Shown piece after piece: positions 57,346 to 64,000 of a stretch of DNA of 64,000 nt. The DNA is taken from NCBI RefSeq assembly GCF_963855985.1, contig NC_087096.1, forward strand, positions 13,516,001-13,580,000, in the 5' to 3' direction. The first letter of the stretch is position 1. Every line of letters starts with the position of its first letter. The notes beneath the pieces are model-generated. The model saw only the letters and a list, made by a program, of their open reading frames with translations, searched no databases and was not told the DNA's origin. The stretch comes from Ostrinia nubilalis (taxonomy: Eukaryota; Arthropoda; Insecta; Lepidoptera; Crambidae). Position numbers and translations under genes: made by a program.

Positions 57346-57971
57346 ATAAAGATTTTCATCATTATCATATCATCTGAAAATTATAAATAACTTGAAAAAA
57401 TCGAGTATTCGGGTAGCCCTAGTGATACTCTACCTCTGGGCTTCGGCTTGACAGTACTTTTTGGGAAACCTTGTACAGGTGAACAATGGTGGCGCCCTCT
57501 ATCAATGTGTTTGGTGGGACAGTTCAGTTTAGTGGGTCTTTTATAGCTGAGACGGTTCATTGTTCAATACAATCAATTCTTTCCTCTCTATTATTTTAGG
57601 TGCCTTATGTACGTATAGATTACGCACATTCTTTTTATATGAACGTAAGGGTGGGATTTAGGGGGTCACAAAACCGGTTTTACCGAAACCGAAAAAAAAA
57701 CTGTATTCAGACATGGCAAAACCAGGTTATTCTTGGAAATATAATAGCTAGAATGAAATACTAAAATAACAATCAAAAATGTTTTTATTCAGCTCGATTA
57801 TTATCACAGATCAATTAACATTTTTAATAATTAAGGTAGATACACTTTACTAGAAATCCGATGATCTACGTTCTTGTCGGGTATCACTAATGAAATAAAA
57901 TTCCTACTTCATAAAACTAATTAATCAGGTAAATTATTTATCACAGATCGATCAACTTTTAATAACCTAGG

Positions 57972-58172
57972 TAGGGTAAGGTGGGGCACAATGTTACACG
58001 GGGTACAATGTTACAATGCATATTTCTCCGTCCCTTTCTATTAGTTGTATGATGTTGGTATACACGTTTGTCAAGCTCATAAGAGCTGCTGAACTGAGCC
58101 GCTGAACATCATACAACTAATAGAAAGGGACGGAGAAATATGCATTGTAACATTGTGCCCCACCTTACCCTA
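57972..58172. mobile_element. 201-bp hairpin MITE
   Basis: TAGGGTAAGGTGGGGCACAA then TGTTAC at the left and the inverse GTAACATTGTGCCCCACCTT then ACCCTA at the right. Inner arms (ATGCATATTTCTCCGTCCCT) are inverted as well. Confidence 0.75.
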
Positions 58173-58409
58173 TACTTTACTGTGTAGTAGAATACTGGTG
58201 ATCCACGGTCGGGTCGGGGAGGTTTCCGGCTTTTTTTTTTTTTTGAAGGGACGCGCGCTGGTAGCTGGAGGAGCTTTTCCAGCTTCACCGGGCAGAGTGG
58301 CGAGTACAGAAGGTACTCTAGCCGTTTGGCGATCGTCGGTGCGCGTGCCGACGAGGCCGAGTGTGGGCTTCGCGAAGCGAAAGCGAAGACGTTCGCGATC
58401 GGGCCGTAG

Positions 58410-59255
58410 ATTCCGGCTACTGGGACCGCAATTAACTGGGACAGTGGTCCCAGTCGCTGGATCGATAAAAATTAAATATTTTTCTTCCAGCGATTAGGTT
58501 CACTCATAGATAACTTAAAAAAATATATTATTCATTCCAAAATCGGTATCGTACTAAAAGGACAATGACCAAAAGTGGTCCAAATGTCCACCACTAATGA
58601 GACCTATATTGGCTTATGGTCCATTAAATAGAGATTAACTTTCAGTATGGGACGAAAAATAAATAAACTGTCAGTAAAAAGTTATGACTGTATGAAAAAT
58701 TGTAGTAGTTTACGCGCTAATCTCAGGAACTACTGGTCCGATTTGAAAAATTCTTTTTGTTATGGATAGCCCATTTATCAAGGATGGTTTTAGGTTATAT
58801 AACATCACCCTACAACCAATAGGGGCGGAGCAGCGACCACCCGACCATAATTCCAATATTGTTGTCTTTCTTCTGAGTTTTTTTTTTTCTTTTAGCGAGA
58901 ATCTAACACGGCACACTAAGCGACATGACATAATATGCATAGATTAATCCGAAATGTGCGATGGATAGAATGATATCAAGAACATTAATTTTCAGATGAA
59001 AAGGTAAAAACATGACTTTTCATTCAGTCTTAAACTTTTTACTGACAGCATATTTTTGATTGCGGTTTGGTTATAATGAATCAGTATTTAGTAGACTATT
59101 TTACTACATAGGTGGTGGTTGACATTTGGACCACACTCCATACATTTTTGATCATTGTCCTTTATGAATGGTCCCAGAAAAGTATTTAATTTTTACTGAT
59201 CTGGCGATTGGGACCGCGGTCCTAGTTGATTGCGGTCCCAGTTGGAGGAAACCTC
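58410..59255. mobile_element. TIR element with about 80-bp imperfect arms
   Basis: ACTGGGACCGCAATTAACTG...AAAAATTAAATATTTTTCTT at the left is inverted as AAGTATTTAATTTTTACTGA...GATTGCGGTCCCAGT at the right. Inner blocks GACAATGACC...GTGGTCCAAATGTCCACCAC are also inverted. The middle carries a Helitron-like piece (58683-58833). Confidence 0.6.
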
Positions 59256-59355
59256 GGGTCGGGTATCACTCATCCATCAGAGATTCGTAAATCTAATTAA
59301 TCTATTTAATTACCACAGATAAATCATATTTTACTAACTAAACTTAAACTGTTTC

Positions 59356-59748
59356 CAGTGTTGCCAGTAGGGTCTTGTCAGAAATTACCAGAAATAGAAA
59401 AAAAAGTAACCCTCACACGTGCGATTGATATTATTATCATATTGATTCATAAAGCTGATTCGTACTAACAACTTTCATCTTCGACTCTTATCTTACCAAT
59501 CAGCCAAAATTCATACAAAGTGTTAAAATTAATTGGAAATCATCAACATTTTGAGTGTCACGTTTCAATTTAAATAATTTGTAAATTGACACTATTAATA
59601 TTTTTTTACTGAATAACCTGTAAAAGTTAATTCTACAAATTCCGAAAAATCACCTAAAAGTAACCTTTTCATTAGTGTAACCTAAAAGTAACTAAAGCAG
59701 TTAAAAAATCAGCTAAAAGGTTACAAAAGTAACCTTCTGGCAACACTG
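59356..59748. mobile_element. Short TIR element (CAGTGTTGCCAG ends)
   Basis: CAGTGTTGCCAGTAGGG at the left and CCTTCTGGCAACACTG at the right are imperfect inverted repeats of a class common in hAT-type MITEs. Near the right end, AAAAGTAACC and AAAAGTTAC variants repeat. Confidence 0.6.
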
Positions 59749-59940
59749 ACTGTTTCTCAATATTGCAGTCAACTGTCATCTTTTTTTTTAATACAAGTTT
59801 TACGGCTATGGATATAGATCCTTACGGCCAATTCTGTGCAAAATGCTGTGTTTCGTCTATTTTGTGATGTCTTAGTAGTGATTGTGATTTGTGATGTTAA
59901 TATTGTTAATTTTTTTTTTTCAAACGGTTATCAAACGGTT

Positions 59941-60430
59941 CAAACGGTATTAATAATAGGTTACAGAATAAACTGGATCTATCCGAAACTTCAATGTTTC
60001 CAGCTTCCATACATTTGGTAAAGTCACATTATTTTAAAAACTACATATGATATCGTAAAACTGATTACTGATTCTAAAAGTGCTTCACAAGCTCTATCCA
60101 ATGGTATGGTATCAATAATAGGTTACAGAATAAACTGGATCTAACCAAAAATTCAATGTTTCCTTCTTCCATACATTTAGTACTACCACAGTCATGACAC
60201 TCATCTCTTGACAATATTATAGCAAGTAAAGCCTAAAACCAATGTTTTTCATTAATAATTTAAAATAAGAATACAATTTACGAGTTTATTTTAAGTATTT
60301 ATTATTAAAATTAAAAAAATTACACTTCTAATATTGTGTGTCTGGCATACATTTAGTATGGAAGCTGGAAACATTGAATTTTCAGATAGATCCAGTTTAT
60401 TCTGTAACTTATTATTGGTACCGTTTGAAA
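59941..60430. repeat. Inverted/direct triple repeat in the element centre
   Basis: AATAGGTTACAGAATAAACT...TTCAATGTTTCC...CTTCCATACATTTG occurs in direct orientation at 59951-60019 and 60115-60182, and inverted at 60354-60430. Probably a decayed TIR element with one arm duplicated. Confidence 0.6.
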
Positions 60431-61739
60431 GAGCTCATTAAGCACTTTCAGGATCAGTAACCAGTTTTTTAATATCTTGTATAGTTAAGAAATAATCGAG
60501 TGAGATCACTTAACGTTTCCACCCTGTATAGTTGTTGCCCATTTTTGCCACTTGACGTGGCAGAATCGTGGGACTTCACGGTATTTAAATAAAAATTAAA
60601 GTGGTTGCGTTTAGAAACGCCACAAATATTTGAGTCTTTGGAAACAAGTTCGTTATTATACTCATATATTAAAATATAATTTTGTTTTACCTAGCTTTTT
60701 CTTATTAATAAAATATAGGTTATTAAGTACTCAATACAGAAATCAGCCGGCTCCTAGTCTAAAATTCTTATAATCGAAATTAAATGATTTAAACTACAAA
60801 TAAAAATGATTCAAACAGTACTAGTTTTTAGGTTCAAATTCGACTGCTCTAGTGGACGCACGGAACGGCAACGTCGCAGTCGACCCATATTATTTGAATT
60901 ATTTGGCGGGAAAATAGTTTTTGGCTTTTAATTCTGAAACTAAGAGGCCTAGAGATTTGAAATTATGTCTCGTGTGTACTTCAATTATAACGAATTATTT
61001 GATCTTTAAAACGCAACTCTAACTTATACGGTTTTAATAATCCACCGTGTGTTACGTGTCACCAGCTTACACATACGTATCGGTTCGTAGTTCGAAAACG
61101 GTTCGAAATAAAGCTTTGAAAGAATTGAAGTCGGGTTTTTTTATTCGACTTTAATTTATGAGATATAAAACATTGATGTAGCTTAAATATTTACGAAGAT
61201 ACAGATGTGTAAGCTGGAGACACGGTACTCCAGCTCGCACATAGTTTTTTGATCGTGGTTTTAACAGTATTTGAGCTAAAGTCTTGAAAAGTGGAAAGCC
61301 TACTATTTGGATTCGACTGTAATTTTTGAGGTATAATACATTATCGTAGCATAAATATTTACGAAGATACAGATGTGTCAGCTGGAGACACGTGTCCTCA
61401 GCTTACACATAGAAAACAACTCATAGTTATGAAGTTCTAATGGCTCTAATTGAATGACTGAGAGGTTTGATGACTCTAATTAGGCTTTTATTGATGGTAT
61501 ACTTGGAATTGCTCTAGGGCCAATGAGGAAGTTGGAGACATTCTCTTAAAATTATTTAAGATGGAAATCATCATGTATGAAAAGCATCTTTAAGCGGTTT
61601 CGGACATTAAACAATTTCAATATTGCCAGGTGTTTACGGCAGAAATACCTTTTTATACAAGAAATTGTAATATTTTCTGTAGTTCGTTCTTCGCCCTGGA
61701 GAATTTATAATTACGTTAACGAGGCCTTCTAAAGTTATA

Positions 61740-62243
61740 CAGGGTGGAATTTTGTAATGCCACCTGGAGGGAAAGTACTTTTAATACTGTAGATAGAAAA
61801 TTTTACTCAAAGAAAACATTTCTTTATTTTTTAAAGGAAAGATATACTACATTCAAAGATTTTCGAAAATTTTTCGAAAATTCACCACCACAACATACAA
61901 TTTTCTGCAAATGATTAAAATAATTTGAAACACGGTTTTCCTATCATTTGATTTATCAGAGAGATTTCATCCTTAATTTACTTAATCGTAAAGTTTAATT
62001 TTTAACAAATTTCAGTTTTTAAGTTTTATGTGTTTTTTTTTGTTATGGTGACAATAAAGGTTTATTTATTTGTTTATTTGGTTTGATTCCCGGGTGTGGT
62101 GAAAAGCAAATTTTTGGAAATCCTTGAAAGCAGTTCTATTTCTTTTCAGGAATAAAGGAATATTTTCTTTGACTATAATTTTCTATCTACAGTGCCTATT
62201 ATGAGTACTTTCCCTTCAGGTGGCATTATAAAATTCCACCCTG
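61740..62243. mobile_element. 504-bp mariner-like MITE
   Basis: CAGGGTGGAATTTTGTAATG then CCACCTGGAGGGAAAGTACT at the left; the inverse ends CCACCCTG at the right. TA flanks both sides. Arms extend about 60 bp through TGTAGATAGAAAATT. Non-coding. Confidence 0.75.
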
Positions 62244-62728
62244 TATAACTTTAATCATGAACGATTTCGCCGGATAGTTGACAGCGGGTTAACAGCATAT
62301 TAACAGTAACATAACACTTAACCTAATATGACGATAATTATTTTTAGCCGGGTACCTATCCAGTCAGCGCATATTTTGCCCCACACAATCCATAAAAACA
62401 TGTCAACATTCAAGTTCAACAAAATTGCCCACAAAGTTCTGTGTAGGGCAAAAAAATCTTTTAAAAGTTATCTTATTTTAAGGTATAAGAAATAATGTGG
62501 CAACATTTTTGGGGAAAATTATGAACCTGCCGATAAAACGTCAAAAGTGCCAAAATTACAAAAGCGGTGGTGGAAGTGTGTGGTGTGAACCGTGTACGCT
62601 GAATTTTGAACTGCTTCTAGCAGTTACCAGCACGGCCAAATAATTGGATCGATCCATGTTGCGCTAATTTTATATTTAATCATAAGCTTTTATTAAATTT
62701 TCTATCGTTATACGAAAGTCCGGCAACC
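62244..62728 (+). promoter_or_regulatory. 5' flank and 5' UTR of mitochondrial aconitase
   Basis: Sequence between the MITE and the aconitase ATG. No TATA box close to the start. The ATG context is CAACCATGG, a good match to the insect translation-start consensus. Confidence 0.35.
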
Positions 62729-64000
62729 ATGGCTCACTGTATGAGAGTTTTGCATGGCCAGGTGAGTTATTCAACGTTTTATCCACGTTCCAGGTTATCG
62801 TAAACTTTAGTTTTCTTTAATAAGTGACCGCCGATAACACCACAATTATTTGTTTACAGCGTTATCATTTACGCGAATCGTTTGCGCCGTAGCGATATGA
62901 ATGGTTGGGGTCACATCCAGTGATCTTTTACGTAAGGTCAGGGGTGGCTCGTAGTATCTTAATCCTGGTCTGGCTCGTGTTTACTTTTGGGAACGTGTTA
63001 GCGAATAATCATCATTGAAGTTGTTGACGTGAAGCCATTTGGTTTTAGGGTGGCAGGACAAGGGCTGTACTGGTGGAAATTCAGCAGAGATGCTTCAGCG
63101 TATCACCATTGACCGCTGCGGCGGCTCAGGTGAGTTGATACTTGAGAAAGAAGTGTACTTTTCGCATTTTCTATGGGTGCATAACATTGTTATGTAACCA
63201 CTGTTATGCTGATACATAGGTGTTAGATCCTGAAAATCATGATGGTAACCCGTTGTATGATGCGTTGCAGGTCGCCATGTCGAAATTCGACAAGGCGCCA
63301 CTGCCATACGAGAAATTATCAAAGACTCTGGATGTTGTCAAAAAGAGGTTAGGTCGTGACATGACCTTGTCGGAGAAGGTGCTCTACTCACATTTAGATG
63401 ACCCCAAAGGACAAGTAAGTAATATTTTATTACATAATTTGAATAAATGCAATAAAATTAGAAAATATTAATAAAGTGACTACTAAAATGTATGTCCATT
63501 AGTATCAAAAAACTTCTGTTTTAAAATCATAATCAGGTTATTACGGTGTTTTTATTAGTAGCAATGACTCCTCTAAAACTATTGAAATAAATACAAATGA
63601 GTAGGTACTAACTGTCAACAAGGACATAGTGTAAATTGTAAATGAATGATGATGTTTGCTTTCTTCTTTAGGTATTGTTTTTATAAGCCTATTGTTTAAT
63701 GAGGCAAATCTATTTCTATGAGCTAAGCTGTCTTTTTTCTATTTTACTATAATATTTTACAACTTAATTATGATTTTCTTAGAAGGCAGTGTTTATTTTG
63801 AAACTAACTCTTATGATGTGATCTCTTAGACATGCATGCATCAGAATAGGTATAAAATAACTGAAATATGTATCCAAACTGATTTAAAATTTGTAATTCC
63901 ACATAAATTTATTTTTAATTAAGTTTGAATGTACTTTCTTGTAATTCTTGCTCTTTTTTTTTTGTTTATTTTTAAATTGTAACATTTTTTTTCATATAGG
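62729..64000 (+). CDS. mAcon1: Aconitate hydratase, mitochondrial, N-terminal exons (partial)
   Basis: Exons 62729-62761, 63049-63129 and 63220-63414 join in phase 0. The last base pairs of the window (CATATAG|G) look like the acceptor of exon 4. Residues 1-38 (MAHCMRVLHGQ, then RTRAVLVEIQQRCFSVSPL) are rich in Arg and hydroxylated residues without acids at the start, as in a mitochondrial presequence. Exon 3 reads ALQVAMSKFDKAPLPYEKLS, VVKKRLGRDMTLSEKVLYSH and LDDPKGQ, the highly conserved start of mature mitochondrial aconitase, normally followed by EIERG. The enzyme isomerises citrate to isocitrate in the matrix using a 4Fe-4S cluster. The cluster cysteines and most of the about 780 residues lie beyond the window. 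Confidence 0.9.

Larger units (their letters stand above)
56298..61548. mobile_element. 5.25-kb element with 835-bp inverted arms and 6-bp duplication
   Basis: The left arm (56298-57132) and right arm (60714-61548) are reverse complements and appear identical wherever I compared them. The outer ends read TAAGAGAATGTCTCCAACTT. AAATTA flanks both sides (56292-56297, 61549-61554). The arms contain repeated palindromic boxes such as GACACGTGTCTCCAGCT and CGTAAATATTTA. The 3.6-kb centre has no transposase and is made of older repeats. Very long TIRs with 6-bp duplications occur in Polinton/Maverick elements, but size and content do not otherwise fit; I leave the superfamily open. Confidence 0.85.

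Noticed and set aside
58153..58497. 114-aa ORF with RRRRSRS-type segment
   Set aside because: It spans a MITE end, a poly(T) tract and one arm of a TIR element, so it is not a gene.
1..64000. CRISPR array, operon or bacterial features
   Set aside because: The window is a eukaryotic genome with spliced genes. The tandem repeats seen are minisatellites and transposon arms without spacer structure.

Overview
The window is nuclear DNA of an insect, almost certainly a moth or butterfly. It is AT-rich, with short GT-AG introns. It carries repeat types common in Lepidoptera: tRNA-derived SINEs, RTE-type LINE 3' ends, 'TCTATACTAATATTATAAA' Helitron-like repeats, and many small palindromic MITEs. The species cannot be named from the sequence.

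Layout. (1) 1-2.1 kb: first coding exon of a secreted GH18 chitinase-like protein, minus strand; the gene continues to the left. (2) 5.6-8.5 kb: a complete four-exon fatty-acid-binding-protein gene, plus strand, 139 aa, with a 1.26-kb inverted-repeat element in its last intron. (3) 8.7-27.6 kb: almost 19 kb without a convincing gene, filled with a decayed hAT element (8-bp target duplication), MITEs, SINEs and other terminal-inverted-repeat elements. (4) 27.9-50.4 kb: a complete 17-exon gene for exocyst subunit Sec15/EXOC6, minus strand, 761 aa. (5) 51.1-55.3 kb: a six-exon P-element/THAP9-type transposase gene, minus strand, open over 926 codons, upstream of Sec15. (6) 56.3-61.5 kb: a 5.25-kb element with two 835-bp inverted arms that look identical, flanked by AAATTA. 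(7) 62.7 kb to the end: first three coding exons of mitochondrial aconitase, plus strand; the window ends at an apparent acceptor for exon 4.

The four host genes look unrelated: lipid binding, chitin-related or growth-factor-like secretion, vesicle tethering and the TCA cycle. This is an ordinary insect gene neighbourhood rather than a pathway cluster.

The most unusual signal is inside Sec15. Three of its 17 exons (5, 12 and 16) have one or more extra, slightly diverged copies of their 3' end plus 5' splice site in the next intron. Exon 16 has two further 201-nt copies in the same phase, one of them open, embedded in a roughly 120-bp minisatellite that repeats the exon-16 donor about a dozen times. 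Exon 12 has four extra partial copies and exon 5 one. These may be candidate alternative exons, decoy donors or the product of repeated local duplication. All protein assignments rest on reading translated exons against remembered family motifs; no database search was possible.
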